DNA of 64,000 nucleotides from Plotosus lineatus (Eukaryota > Chordata > Actinopteri > Siluriformes > Plotosidae): positions 31,878,249-31,942,248 of the forward strand of contig CM045735.1 of assembly GCA_024760905.1 (NCBI GenBank), written 5' to 3'. How positions within the stretch are numbered: position 1 is the first letter of the stretch; every line of letters starts with the position of its first letter. A program made the translations under genes and the position numbers. The notes under the pieces are model-generated. The model was not told the DNA's origin, made no database searches, and saw only the letters and a program-made list of their open reading frames with translations. This document shows, one piece after another, positions 10,591-22,348 of this stretch.

Positions 10591-10912
10591 TATAAAGCAT
10601 CCTATATTGGCCAAATAGGCCATATTAACTGTTGGACCTTGAGTTTTATGTTTGAATTATTTCTTTTCTTTTCTTTTTTTTTTTTGATTTTCCAACTATC
10701 AACTATGAAACCTCCCCTCTAAAATATTTTTATTATTAATGATTAAATATTATTATTATCATGAAATAATGTATTAAAAATGTAATTAACGTACCAAAAT
10801 TTTTACGACTTCATTCTTAAACACAGACTTTGTGTATGTGTTTAAAAAAAATGAATTAGATGTAATGTTATTCTATTTGGTTGCACTGAGGAGAAAAAGG
10901 ACGCTGACTCAC

Positions 10913-11077
10913 CTTGAGTGCACAGATCACCAGTGCAGTTCTCTGTGTCCAGTGCACCGCCGTCACACTCTTTCCCTCCATGTTTAGGCTCTGGGTTTAC
11001 ACAATCTCTACCTCGCCAACGCTCACACTCTGAGCTGCACACGGACCAGAGAGACCACCCAGACCAGCCACCATCCA
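10913..11077 (-). CDS. unc5d: UNC5D exon 7: second thrombospondin type-1 domain
   Basis: A complete TSP1 repeat of 55 codons, which in UNC5 receptors lies between the Ig domains and the membrane. It starts 'VDGGWSGWSLWSVC', with the W-x-x-W motif expected to be C-mannosylated, and shows six cysteines (SVC, SEC, RDC, KEC, ENC, DLC). It ends 'NCTGDLCTQG'. 'NCT' is also a possible N-glycosylation site. The donor CAAG|GTGAGT matches consensus and leaves phase 1. The acceptor is GTAG|TG, phase 1, and completes a Val codon with the last G of exon 6. The acceptor follows a 72-bp (TG)n tract in place of a normal polypyrimidine tract. Confidence 0.95.

Positions 11078-11080
<3 letters not shown>

Positions 11081-11152
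<72 letters not shown>
11081..11152. repeat. (CA)36 microsatellite at the exon 7 acceptor
   Basis: Thirty-six uninterrupted CA units. On the gene strand this is (TG)36 ending at the TAG of the exon 7 acceptor. Confidence 0.98.
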
Positions 11153-11153
<1 letters not shown>

Positions 11154-11278
11154 TATGACCCACACAAAAACTACTAATTTTTATATCAACACTTTCTTTG
11201 ACTTGCTGTGTTCAATCGCACACTGTTTATCTCCCAGACTAGCATCTGATACCCATGTTTTTCTTCCTCAAAGCTCAT

Positions 11279-11605
11279 TTCTAATTAGGCTCGCAGGGAG
11301 GCTGGAACCCGTCTCAGCTGACTCTGGCCGAGGTACACCCTGGTCATCTCACCAGACCGTTGAAGGGAAACAAACATACAACCATTCACACTCACATTCA
11401 CATCTGGAGCGATGTGGAACTGCCAGTCATCCTACTATGCATGTTTATGGACTGTGGGAAGAAACCGGAGTACCCAGATGAAATCCATGAAGACACAAGG
11501 AGAACATCTAACATACACACAGAAACACCTGAGCCTGGGAATTGAACGCAGGCCTCCTTGCTATGAGGCGGATGTGCTCACCACTGTCCCACAGGGCCAC
11601 CCTCA
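11279..11605 (-). mobile_element. SINE family S2
   Basis: The minus-oriented tail ('CTAATTAGG...' side at 11280) leads into the body and a tRNA-like head near 11535-11600 ('GGGAATTGAACG' is the reverse of the B box). Confidence 0.85.
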
Positions 11606-11647
11606 CCCAGCTGGTAATTTTATTATTATATATTTAAAATTATTCAT

Positions 11648-11762
11648 TTCTAGACCCATTTAATTCTACCATGGGTCATGGAGAGACTGGATTCTATTTG
11701 AATCAATCCTGGGTCAAGGTGAGATACACCCTGAAACAGATCATCAGTCCATCGCAGAACCA

Positions 11763-11832
<70 letters not shown>

Positions 11833-12012
11833 GGGACAGTTTAGAGTAGCCAATTAGCCTAAAGTGCATATCTGTTGTACCCTGAGGAAACCCGTGCAAA
11901 CATGCAGAAAAAAATACAAACTCCAAACACCCTTATTGATGCTGTGGTTTGAACCCAGGACGTTCTTGCTCTGAGGTGGTCATGCTAACCACTACGCCAC
12001 ATTGCTGCCCCG
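11648..12012 (-). mobile_element. SINE family S2 containing a (CA)n tract
   Basis: A second minus-oriented S2 copy lies directly beside the previous one. A (CA)n tract at 11766-11830 grew inside its body. The tRNA-like head lies at about 11940-12010 with 'GGTTTGAACCCAGGACG'. Confidence 0.82.
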
Positions 12013-12379
12013 TTAACAGTAGGACCTAAATTATGATGCTCCCAGTGGGCTGTACCATCCAATTCTCAGTAGAATTACTTGAGTGAAGTCAGTTTACACC
12101 TTCAGTAGCATTATCTAATAGAGAGATCATTTAGTCATTAAGCACCCCACAAACAAATACAGATTTTCAAACACAGCATGAGAGAGATCATTCCAGATAG
12201 CAATGACAAATTAATAATGCGTGGCTGATTGTTCAGGCTGTTGTGGCTCGATAACAGGATGTTTTGAAGATTTAATTTTTGATAAGAATGAAAATAGATT
12301 ATAATGTGGATTTCTCTGATGTGTTTTCTGCATCTCTGCTTTTCTATATGTTTATACTTGTCTAGACCTCAACGCTCAC

Positions 12380-12547
12380 CTGGACAGGGCAAGGAGCAGC
12401 TGCTCTTCTGGATGGAAATTCCTTCGCAGAACGCTCCTCCATTTAGTGGAGCTGGATTAGTGCATGTGCGCGTGCGTTTCATAAAACCTCGGCCGCACGG
12501 CACGCTACACTCAGACCAATCCGACCATAATGACCAGCCTCCATTCA
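12380..12547 (-). CDS. unc5d: UNC5D exon 6: first thrombospondin type-1 domain
   Basis: A complete TSP1 domain of 56 codons. It begins '[14 protein letters not shown]' (W-x-x-W-x-x-W), then '[16 protein letters not shown]' and 'LNGGAFCEG', all very conserved in UNC5 proteins. Six cysteines are present (SEC, VPC, RTC, AFC, SSC, LPC). The acceptor TTAG|TG and the donor CCAG|GTGAGC are both phase 1, so the exon could be skipped without a frameshift. Exon 7 follows after a 1.3-kb intron that contains two S2 SINEs. Confidence 0.96.
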
Positions 12548-13000
12548 CTAACACATTGGGGGAGGGGATTGACAAATGAGATTATCATGGCAGAATGACA
12601 GCAAAGATACATAATTATATTCTACATATTATGAACTAACTGAGCCGCAAAGCAGAGCAGCTCTCGCACCCACACGTGCAGTGAAACCCATATTTGTTTA
12701 CTGACAATCTATTTTTGAAGTCTTACTAAATAAAATGAGATGAAATGTAGACTTTTTTAGATTCATCTATACAATTATACTGCTATTTACTGTGGCGCTC
12801 ACAGAATAAACTGAAACAGTTATAAAAAAAACATATTGGAAACTGGTTAGATTTAAAAAAAAAAAAAAGAAAACAAATACAAAAACTAGAATTTGCTGGG
12901 TCAGCGTCACATTATGAAAGGACATAGCCGTAAATAAAATGACATTGAGAGTGTACCGACTGGCGCTATACTCATCCATTTTTTAATTTGCTAAATTCGA
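12548..13000. other. Intron 5, 3' of exon 5 side, AT-rich
   Basis: Intronic sequence upstream (in gene sense) of exon 6. No gene or clear repeat is seen apart from a short A-run at 12857-12870. Confidence 0.5.
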
Positions 13001-13004
13001 ATTC

Positions 13005-13292
13005 GGGACGTGTGAAGGCTGATGACAATTTCAGCCGACTCTGGGCGAGGACAAGTAATTGCTGGGCCAGTACACATACAATCAATCAATCAATCACACT
13101 CACAACTAAGGGAGATCTGGAATGTCCAGTTAGCCTATTGTGCATGTTTTGGACTGTGGGAGGAAACTGGAGTACTCAGAAGAAACCCACGCGATTACGG
13201 GGAGAACATGCAAATGCCACACAAAAATGGTACAAGCTCAGGACTTGAATTGCTGTGAAGCAAACGTGCTAACCACTGTCCCACACTGCTGA
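13005..13292 (-). mobile_element. SINE family S2, diverged
   Basis: The minus strand carries the body ('GGCTAACTGGACATTCC' region) and a tRNA-like head near 13240-13290. The tail end is degraded. Confidence 0.75.
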
Positions 13293-13489
13293 TAATTATA
13301 CTCCGAGCTGATAATTTGGTTAATGATATGTATTTATTCGTCAATTATTCATTTACCGACCCGTTTAACCCATTAAAGTCGTTTAAGACATACTAACCAC
13401 AGCCTCACTGTGCTGTCTGGTGCAATGCTGTACACATTATATTCCATAAGCTCCCAATCCTGGTCCTGTAGAACCTCCTGTCCTCAATC

Positions 13490-13640
13490 TAATACATGCC
13501 CGGAATTTGGCAGAAACTCTTATTGAGAGCAATACAACTGAACAATTAAGGGTTAGGGGTCTTTCTCAAGGGCCCAACAGTGGTAACTTAGTGGTACTGA
13601 TGCTTGAACTCATAACCTTCTGATCAGGACGTAATTTCAT
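13490..13640 (+). repeat. Dispersed repeat of the 'caattaagggttagggg' type
   Basis: It contains 'CTGAACAATTAAGGGTTAGG' and 'CAAGGGCCCAACAGTGG'. A related copy is present at 27030-27215. The class was not determined. Confidence 0.65.
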
Positions 13641-13654
13641 AACCTTTTTGAGTT

Positions 13655-14235
13655 TTAAAGGTACAGTATGTAACTTTTTTTGACGGTACTACCAGCTAAA
13701 TTTAAATTTATCATCAGTAAATAGGTGTTCAGTTTTCAGTGCTTTAGAATAAGAGGTTTATATCTACATGGGGAGCGGGTCCCCTCTCTTGGAGACTACC
13801 ACCTTGTATCACCTTGTATCACCTTGTATCAACAGTAACCCAATGCCATATGCTTCGAGGAGTGGTCACTTCATTGTAACCTAAAGCCTCACCACTAGAT
13901 ACAGATATCTAAAACTGATGATGGGAAAACTGAGCCATGCAATAAAGTCTTCTCCAGCACATCCCAAAGACTTTAAGGTCAGGATTCTGGGGTGCCAGTT
14001 CATGTGTGAAAATGATTCCTCATGCTGCCTGAACCACTCTTTCTCTATTTGAGCCACTCTTTCATATCTGAACCATCAGTGGAGAAAAAGTCTATTGATG
14101 TGATAATCTGCTCATTCAGTACATTCAGGTCATCACTTATTGATACGTAATGTTGCTGAGCCTAGACCAGACCACCTAAAGCAACAATGCCAGGATTATA
14201 AGATACTTTAATCAGGGCTAGAGGTGGTGTGACAA
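13655..14235. mobile_element. Probable DNA transposon relic
   Basis: It starts 'AAAGGTACAGTATGTAACTT' and includes text such as 'ACTTTAAGGTCAGGATTCTGG' that resembles the antisense of Tc1-type elements. A 10-bp unit ACCTTGTATC is repeated three times at 13801-13830. No intact protein is present. Confidence 0.5.
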
Positions 14236-14526
14236 AATATTAGAGTGTGTGACTTTTTTTTTTTAGTGTGTGTGGTGGGGGTGGTGCTGGTTAATGAGCT
14301 GATGAGTTCTGTATATTCTGTGCCATATGTACAGGTTGCTGTGTATTGGAAATACTATATTTTTAATTATATATTTATATATAAAACATATGAATGTTTT
14401 ATTAATAAATTTTTTGGCAAATAAAACAAACCAAAAATTAAGGCCTAGTTACTTTTAAAGAAGAAGACCATAATAAGTAAATGGGGAACAAGGTAAAGGT
14501 ATTATAATAAATTTAAAATAAAGGTT

Positions 14527-14873
14527 CAGTTCAGTTCATTTTCTGTAACCGCTTCATCCTAATTAGGGTCACGGGGAGGCTGGTGCCCATCCCAGCCAAC
14601 TCAGGGCGAGGGCAGAGTACACCCTGGACAGCTCGCCAGGCCATCGCAGGGCGGAAACACGCTGATGGCTTTGCAGCCTACTCTTGTCGAAAGTCAGCAA
14701 TGGTTCTTTTACATGAACCTCACACCATAGACAGTGGGAGACATGGCCGGCCTTTGATAACCCGGTTAGCTGCACTGGGGGGGACAGTGACAACCTTGTG
14801 GAGAGTGGGACTCGAACCCCCAACCTTTGGATCAGCGATCCAGCACCTTATACCACTAGACCACCACTGCCCC
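14527..14873 (-). mobile_element. SINE family S1 with L2-like tail (S1b)
   Basis: A complete copy on the minus strand. The tRNA-like head at the right end has the B-box complement 'GGGACTCGAACCCCC'. The left end is the tail 'CCTAATTAGGGTCACGGGG'. A perfect 13-bp target duplication TAAAATAAAGGTT (14514-14526 and 14874-14886) defines the ends. Confidence 0.92.
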
Positions 14874-14886
14874 TAAAATAAAGGTT

Positions 14887-15620
14887 TTATAGCCATTTCT
14901 ACAATTACTTAGTGCTACAACAGAAACAACATCTGCATTATTTAAAGAATATTACTTTTTGTAAAACTGTTTTGTCATGTATTATCACATGACTTGTTCA
15001 TGGGTCAAAATAACGGGGGGTGGACCCCACCTCACTGCCTCACAAAGTGCTAATGTGGCACATTGTGACAGCTCATGTTTGAAGCCATCACTGACATGAT
15101 CACTGTACCCAAGCAGACTTGCTTTAGCTAACAGCTGTTTTCAAAAAAGTACATTGGAAGGTGTAATCGAATGGTGAAGTCTGTTAGGCGGAGATATGCA
15201 ATGGGTAAAAGGATCATTACCTCATTAGATGTGCTGTTTCAACAACTGATCAAAAGCAGTCTGATGCAAGTTCTCGTAAATACTCTACATATCCATGTTT
15301 CTTCATCATGCCTTTCAAACGAAACCATTAGCTGTTTCAAACAGATAAACTTAGGCTGTGTAATATGCCGCCGATTATGATTTAAAACCAGTCGTGGATT
15401 ATTGAGCAGTGAAGAGAAACGGGCTTGCCAAATTTCCACCGATATAGTGCGTGTGTTTTATTGTCTGTTGATTACTATGTGTATTTTTTCATTTCATTTC
15501 ATTGGAATACTTCAAGGAAAAACATGACCATTTAAATTTCCTTGTGATAGTTGAATGAAAATTGACAAAAATATAGATTTGTAAATTCAAGACTTTAAAA
15601 AAATAAATAAATAAACTCAC
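14887..15620. other. Intron 5 sequence without recognised features
   Basis: AT-rich single-copy-looking sequence downstream of exon 5 in gene sense. Two short open frames on opposite strands at 15171-15439 have no protein family features. Confidence 0.5.
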
Positions 15621-15801
15621 CATAAACAATAACAGTAGCTGAGGTGCTACGTCTTTTCGCCACGATGTTGCTGGCTACACAAGTGTAATTTCCTGAGTCA
15701 GACAGTCGTGCTTCATTAATAATCAGGTTATGATTCGCTCGTGTGTTCAAGTTAACGTCATCTAGTGTGCTGAGTGGTTCATCGTTCTTCAGCCATTCCA
15801 C
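15621..15801 (-). CDS. unc5d: UNC5D exon 5: second half of the second Ig domain
   Basis: This exon encodes the C-terminal part of Ig2. It begins '[10 protein letters not shown]', and then shows '[21 protein letters not shown]' in part, with the Ig hallmark D-S-G-x-Y-x-C, and '[15 protein letters not shown]'. All of these are strongly conserved in UNC5 receptors. 'NYT' is a possible glycosylation site. The acceptor TTTTAG|GTG is phase 0 and matches the exon 4 donor. The donor TATG|GTGAGT is phase 1 and matches the TSP1 exon. The length is 181 nt. The next exon (6) lies 3.1 kb away. Confidence 0.97.
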
Positions 15802-16700
15802 CTAAAAGAATAAAAAGAAATAGGATGCTTGAGTCATAACCTTTTATTTTTACATTTAGTGAGTTCATTAAAAGGTACCTGCAGTGAATTAGTATTACTA
15901 GCTATTTAAAATGATTACGTATGACATCAGCATTTTTTCCAGCAGCATACATGCAACACTGGGCATGCTAGGAGACATGTTGCCTTTCTAATTGGCTATT
16001 ACAGCCCAGAAGTGATGTGATCTCAATGGACTGGCCAGACTGTGTCACTGATCCCTGTGCATTGTAACACATTACCAGTCAGTGCTGAGCTGCACAAACA
16101 ATAATTGCACAAATCGAGGAACACATTTCTTTTGTGTTCCTAAACCAACTAATGTCAGGAAAGTCAAGTTGGCAAAACGTTGCATCAGCCATATTGGATT
16201 TACCAGTCACCCACATCTCCGGCAGCATGCTCAACCTCAGAGTCACTAGAATGTGATGTCTTCCTGTTCCCACAAGACCCCCCCCCCCTCTCTGGTTCAA
16301 ATAGTTAACCATTTATATCCATTTTCTCATACTGCTACTCATAGTTCCTTCTTGAACATGTATTTTTAATCACATAAAATGTCACTTGCTAAATAGATGT
16401 TTGTTTACTTGTGTTCAACAACCTGGCCAAATGAGTTCACCTCACTCTCTGGAAAAAATCGACTGCTTATCATAGGTTCAGCTCTGCTAGTATACCAAGG
16501 GATGAAATTACTGTCTGAAAAAATACCAATAAAACATTGTAAAATTCTATAACAGACTACACAATAGCTTGCTCTATGCAACAAATATCATGTATCAATT
16601 AAACAGTAACTAGAAACAGCATGATAAGCTCTGTGGGTGAGATGTTCCAGGGTGGTAGTGCCATTCTCTTTGACATTACCACAGACTCTTATCTCTTTTG
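15802..16700. other. Intron 4 start, no recognised element
   Basis: Intronic sequence directly upstream of exon 5 in gene sense. It includes a short C-run at 16279-16288. No gene or clear repeat is seen. Confidence 0.5.
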
Positions 16701-16704
16701 CTCT

Positions 16705-17040
16705 ATTTCATTTGCGTAACGGCTTAAGCCTTTTAGGGTCACGGGGCAGCTGTAGCCTAACTCAACTGGCACTAAGCAAAAGTAGGGTACCATTGCAAGG
16801 CCAGCATATTCAGAACCATTCACACTCACAGTCACATCTAGAGGCAATTTGAAACAGCCAATTATCCAAACGTGTATGTTTTTGTACTGTTGGAGGAAGC
16901 TGGAGTACCTGGAGTAAACCCATGCAAGCATGTGGAGAACATACAAAGTCCACACAGAATCACTTGAATCCTGGACTCAAATCCAGGTCCTTCTAGCTTT
17001 GAGATGGACATGCTGATCACTACACAACCACGTCATCCAC
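16705..17040 (-). mobile_element. SINE family S2
   Basis: The minus-oriented tail ('TTAGGGTCACGGGGCAGC') is followed by the body ('GAAACAGCCAATTATCC') and a head with 'CACTACACAACCACG' at the right end. Confidence 0.8.
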
Positions 17041-17561
17041 TAACACACTGTGTAGGTCGATTAGTAGATCTCTATAAGTTAATATTAGCGTCTAGGTCAT
17101 GTGACACACACTGACAGGACATTGTGATAGAGGAATGCGCTAGCTAAGAAGTGACCCTTTACCAAAAAACTAGCAGAAGAAGAATGCAGCTTGAATCAAG
17201 ACATCAGTATCGTTCCATCAGTCACACACTGACAGAGATAAAGAAGAGGCAAAGAAGTCTTCTTGACACTTGACATGAGAAAACAAAATCATGATGCTGT
17301 GCTTTACTGATTACATTTTTAGGTGACCCTGGAGTTGTACTTTGAGGAGTGCAGTCAGGTGCAAAGGTGAGGTCATGTCCAATTGCAATTGATTTATTTG
17401 ACTCCCAAAGCTCGCCTCTCACCCGCTGATTTATGAGGTTGTGTTTTGTGTATTAAAAACATTGCAAGAGAATAAATAGGTGATGGCTTTCTGCGTCCAT
17501 TGTCCTTGCCTTGTGAAAAAGAATTTTGAGGTCACAAATAAGTAGGCACAAGCAGAAACGC

Positions 17562-17600
17562 TCTCTCTCTCGCTCTCTCTCTCTCTCTCACTCTCTCTCT
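17562..17600. repeat. (CT)n microsatellite, interrupted
   Basis: Short CT repeat with G and A interruptions. Confidence 0.85.
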
Positions 17601-17931
17601 GAGGTCTTGGATAATAACTGACATTGAGACAGGGATCAATATTTCAACTAAGAGCTTCTGAGTGGAAAAATGCGTTTCATGCCTTGTTTGATGGCCAGTG
17701 AGATCTCGTTTATCACATGCTTTCGATTTCAGTGTTTTCGCTGTTCCACTCTAAAGTTCCCAAAGACCAACAGGTTCATCTTTACTCGCTCAATCTCTCT
17801 GGAGCAGTGATTACACACTTTTCTTTACAGTCTACTATAATAGTGACTCATCTTATATAAGTATGTACTCCGACAATAAACCAAAGATAATGTTTTTGAT
17901 GTTGTTGATAATGATGATAATGGTTATGATA

Positions 17932-18155
17932 GGGCATCATGGTGGTGCAGTGGTTAGCGCTGTCACCACACAGCAAGAAAGTTCTGGATTTGAACCAGGC
18001 ATTTACCAGGGGGGCTTGCCGTATGGAACAGAATTTTATCCCTATTTCTGTATGGGTGTACTCCTGGTACACTGGTTTACACCAGCAGTCCAGAGGTATG
18101 CACATTAGGCTAATTGGCTGGTTGGCCATCACAGGGCCAACTCTCACAACACCAT
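17932..18155 (+). mobile_element. SINE family S2, 5' part
   Basis: The tRNA-like head is 'GGTGGTGCAGTGGTTAGCGC' with 'GGATTTGAACCAGGC', followed by a shortened body that ends at a (TAA)n tract. Confidence 0.8.
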
Positions 18156-18157
18156 GT

Positions 18158-18159
<2 letters not shown>

Positions 18160-18236
<77 letters not shown>
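18160..18236. repeat. (TAA)n(TTA)n self-complementary microsatellite
   Basis: A run of TAA units passes directly into a run of TTA units of similar length, making a perfect inverted repeat able to form a hairpin. Confidence 0.93.
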
Positions 18237-18237
<1 letters not shown>

Positions 18238-18354
18238 TCATCACTCACTCATCGAACCCATAAACCTTTTGCTGTGACTGGACATGTTCACCACTACACT
18301 ATGCCACCAAGTCTTATCACTATTATTTATTACGACTACTATTATGATTCATTA

Positions 18355-18636
18355 ATTTTCTGAACTGGTTAATCGTGGTTCCCATCTCACCTGACTCTGT
18401 GCGAGGGCAGAGGACACTCTAATCAGTCTGTCAGGTCATCACAGGGCAGAAACAAGCTCACGACTATGCAGCTAATCTTGACGAAAGTCCTATTGGTTCT
18501 TTTACCATGAGACATGGCTGGCCTTTGATAACCCAGTTAGTTGTTTGCTGATCTATCAACCTATTGATAGTGGGGCTTGAACCCCCAATCTTGGGGTCAG
18601 TAATACAGCACTTTACTACCAGGCCACCACTGACCT
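18355..18636 (-). mobile_element. SINE family S1b, diverged
   Basis: Minus-oriented S1 body and head ('TTTGATAACCCAGTTAG', 'GGCTTGAACCCCCAATC') with an L2-like tail at the left. It is flanked by (TTA)n and (CT)n tracts. Confidence 0.82.
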
Positions 18637-18637
<1 letters not shown>

Positions 18638-18694
<57 letters not shown>

Positions 18695-18712
18695 CTTTTT
18701 AATCAATTCTTT

Positions 18713-18754
<42 letters not shown>
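18638..18754. repeat. (TTA)n and (CT)n microsatellites
   Basis: About 18 TTA units (18638-18692) are followed after a 20-bp spacer by about 20 CT units (18715-18754). Confidence 0.94.
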
Positions 18755-18759
<5 letters not shown>

Positions 18760-19632
18760 ATGTATGCTTTGAATTCATGACCGTTTTTTTGAGGTCTTTG
18801 AGAAGCAATTGCTGAGCCAATGAGAAGAATGAAACTGAGGGTTTGTGTCCTGTCTTTGTATAGAGAATTAAAGAAAACTGCACTTTCCTAAGTGTCACAT
18901 TCATTCTAATTAAAGCCCTGCATCATGATGACGCACCCAACAAGCATGCAACTAAAGCAGCTTTTAAACACCTGGAAATACAGCTGATAACTCGGGTTTC
19001 ATTATTTTTCACAATTATCGGTAGCCACATCGCCCTCAGAGAGCACGGCAGCTTTGATGTCACACATGAAGATGAAAGAGTCGAGATCTGAGGTCGCAGC
19101 TGTTTAGGAATAAGAGAGAATATCTAACCTATGGGATTACACAAGGATCAAACTGAATCAGAAAGCACCCAGAGCAATTAGGAAATGGCCAAAACAGCTT
19201 TCAAGAAGCAGAGAAAGACTAAGATGAGCAGACGTTGCAAATTGTTACAGGTTATGGTTGGGATAATATAAATGGAGAGGAATGAGACTTTGGCAAATTT
19301 TGGGTGAGTTTTATGAATGTAAGCATAAATAAAGCAATTAATCTATGATAATCTTGGAGCCTGAAACAAGCCGCACAGCCAAATAGGTCAAAATAATTAA
19401 TACCAACTTATAACATTGTTATTCTGGAACTGAAATCCATTTATCGTCATCCACAGAAGCACTTATAGAACTCTGCCATGCACAGTTATGTCCCAGTTTG
19501 TTAGTGCACGCCTATAGCATTTTGCTATTCACATCCATGTTTAATAAAATGGCACAAAAATTTCACCAATTCACATTTAAGAGACCAAATTCATACACCA
19601 TACATATTAAATACTAGTGGATATGGACTACA
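18755..19632. other. Intron 4, no recognised element
   Basis: No gene, repeat or conserved exon is visible on either strand. Confidence 0.5.
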
Positions 19633-19980
19633 GTGGGGCAGTGGTGGCCTGGTGGTAAAGGGTGCTGGATCGCTGATCCGAAGGTTGGGGGTTCAAGTCC
19701 CACTCTCCACAAGGTTGTCACTGTCCCCCCAGTGCAGCTAACTGGGTTATCAAAGGCCGGCCATGTCTTTCACTGTCTACGGTTAGAGGTTCATACAAAA
19801 GAACCATTGTTGACTTTCGTAAAGAGTAGTCTGCAAAGCCGTCAGTGTGTTTCTGTCCCTTGCTAAAGGGTTGTGTCAGGAAGGGCATCAGACGTAAAAA
19901 CCTATGCCAAATCAAACATGTGAATCAGATGATTCACTGTGGCGACCCCTGAAAAAAAAAAGCCAAAAGGAAAAGCAGAA
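19633..19980 (+). mobile_element. SINE family S1 with RTE-type tail (S1a)
   Basis: The head has 'GTGGCCTGGTGGTAAAGG' and 'GGTTCAAGTCCCACTC', followed by the S1 body. At about 19855 it switches to the RTE-derived tail with 'AGGAAGGGCATCAGACG' and 'GTGGCGACCCCTGAAA'. The switch point is the same as in the copy at 2501-2848. Confidence 0.9.
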
Positions 19981-20695
19981 GATGTGAGCAGATTCATTTA
20001 ACTTGTGTTTATCATTTGCCCGTGCAAAGGTTTTTGGTGACATCAGTGTTTGGTGGTAGCTTTAATCTCTGGTAGTCATTTGAATCCCATCACCTGAAAG
20101 CTTAGTTGAACTCTGTGCCACCCACTTCTTATTGCTTGAGAAAATTTCACCCCTATTGCTCATTCAACACTGATCACATCACGGATTTTGCCAGTAACTT
20201 GTCATATATCGTTTCCTGTATGGATGTGGTTTAAGCCTGTGAACTGGGGTGCTGTTGCTAGGGAACCCTTATTGAGCCAAAATGAACCGATACTGAAAGA
20301 TAAAACACAACTGTAACCAAGACCAAGTCCATGATATTTAATTACAAATATCTTAAAACTTGACCCCTACCCAACTTCAATTGCAAACCTACACAATACC
20401 TATCAAGGACTGTAGAAACCTTTAGATACTTGGGCAGAGATATTAAACAGGATGAACCATCTACAGGTGATTCTGAAACCACCCTCCACACTTCACCTGG
20501 AATCTCTCTACCACTCAACCAAGCAAAGTTACAGCTACTATTATGGCTTTCCATGAAGAATGATTCAAAATAAAATGAACAAGAAATATAAAAAAAATAC
20601 CAAAAAGAAAAGAGATAATGATGACACCCAAGATGCTGACTTATGATATCCTTATACAAATGCTGATCTCCTACATATCTGAAAAGCCACCTCAA

Positions 20696-21455
20696 TATGG
20701 CTTTTCCGGGCCGATTCGCCTCGTATCCTTCATGCTCTGAGAATGCCTTGTGCAGTGCTTCTCAATTATTTTCTGTAATGTCCCCTCTAGGAAGTACAAG
20801 AAAAAAAAAAAACATTTCATGCCACACCAGTACCCAGTGTGCAACTATAAATACTGTGAACTGCACTTCATGTCATTTCTCAGTGCTTTTTCCCTACACC
20901 ATAGCGTGACAATGAGAGCGCCACTGCCAACTACTGTAGTGGATGTGCAATTACACTTAATTCTAGTACAGTATAGCAAAAAAGCATGTTTGCCAAGGTT
21001 ATACGTGTCCCCTTTGGCAAGGGATGGGGGGCGTGTCCCACTATTTGAGAAGCACTGGTCTTGTGGGAGCTCACCACAAGCCTTTCCTTGCTGGCATTCG
21101 TAGCTTGCACACACAGAATTCTCCTCCTTCTCCTCCTCTGTTAGCACCACCTCATGCCTGCCCACGTAACATCTTCACCGCAGTCAACAATCAGAAGGGT
21201 TAGTTGACTTATTGTTTATTTTTGTTTCATTATTATTGATTATTATAGTTAATGTACATGTATTATTATCATGAAATATTTATCGTTTTTATATGTTTAT
21301 ATTTAATATATTAGGTCAAATATACGTGTTTGTGGCAGGTTATGTGAGTTTGGGAGGGGGTTGGAATGCATTAATTGATTTTCTGTTATTTCTTATGGGA
21401 ATAATTGTTTCATCGTACAAACTTTTCGGCTTACAAGCTCGCCCTCAGAACAAAA
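20696..21455 (+). mobile_element. Tigger-derived non-autonomous element, both ends truncated
   Basis: It shares the interior 'GAGAGCGCCACTGCCAACTA' and 'AGCAAAAAAGCATGTTTGCC' with the copy at 22349, and 'GAGTTTGGGAGGGGGTTGGA' with the Tigger relic at 38785. Neither terminal repeat is intact. Confidence 0.78.
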
Positions 21456-22260
21456 CGGTAAAATCCTTAATAATTCTGCACCACTACTTCAGCATCCCTG
21501 GTTGACTGAAATAATTCCAAAGTGTTTTGGCGTCATCAAACAGAATAATTAATTGCATTACACAGAGAAATCTGTGCAGTGCCATGATGGGTTTTCAAGG
21601 TTCTTAGGATTTTTTTGTCTTTCTCATCATGACTGATTGTAGTCATCTCTATGGTGACAGATATTATGGCACTTTAATTTCCACAGTGGCATATCAGTTT
21701 TCATTATGCCAAGCTTGTTCCTCATCAGTGTTGATCTTATGACTCGGCTGATAACAATCAACACAATTCCTTTAAATAGTGAGACAGGAACAAAAAGCAA
21801 AGGTCACAACTTGCCAAAACACACTAAACCTTTTAAGAGTGGAGACCTTTCTAAAAATTACACTGACAACTACAATGTTTCATGTTTTTTTCTGAGAGAA
21901 AAGCAATTAAGCCATCAAAGTTAGAGGGAAATATGATCGATGATCTGGTGAAATTTATTGAACCCTCCAAATGAACAAACATCAATTCACATTTATCTGG
22001 GTAACACGGTGCAGCTCATCCAGATAGGGACTGATTATGGTCTGTTTAATTTGTTCGACCTTTAGTCTTTGTTTACAGAAACAGCCATGTTTCCCTTAAA
22101 CAACTTAGAAAGGAAGTCATGTTGGATACAAATCATGTTTACCATTTGAGAGTAATAAAGTTAACAGTGCATCTACATCTAGAAAAACCCTTGGCGATTT
22201 CTCTCAAAATACTCCTCAAGGGGTTGGAGGCACCATGATAGAGTCAGTACATTTATGAAA
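21456..22260. other. Intron 4, no recognised element
   Basis: No supported feature. Open frames here have no family resemblance. Confidence 0.5.
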
Positions 22261-22262
22261 CC

Positions 22263-22342
22263 ACAATGGCAGCATGGTGGAGCTGGGGCTTGAACTGTAA
22301 ACCCTTAGATCAGTAAGCCATAACCACTAAGCCACCGCTATT
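22263..22342 (-). repeat. tRNA-like SINE head fragment
   Basis: The minus strand shows a tRNA-like promoter region ('GGGGCTTGAACTGTAAACCC' on the plus strand is the B-box complement) without a SINE body. Confidence 0.55.
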
Positions 22343-22348
22343 ACAGTA

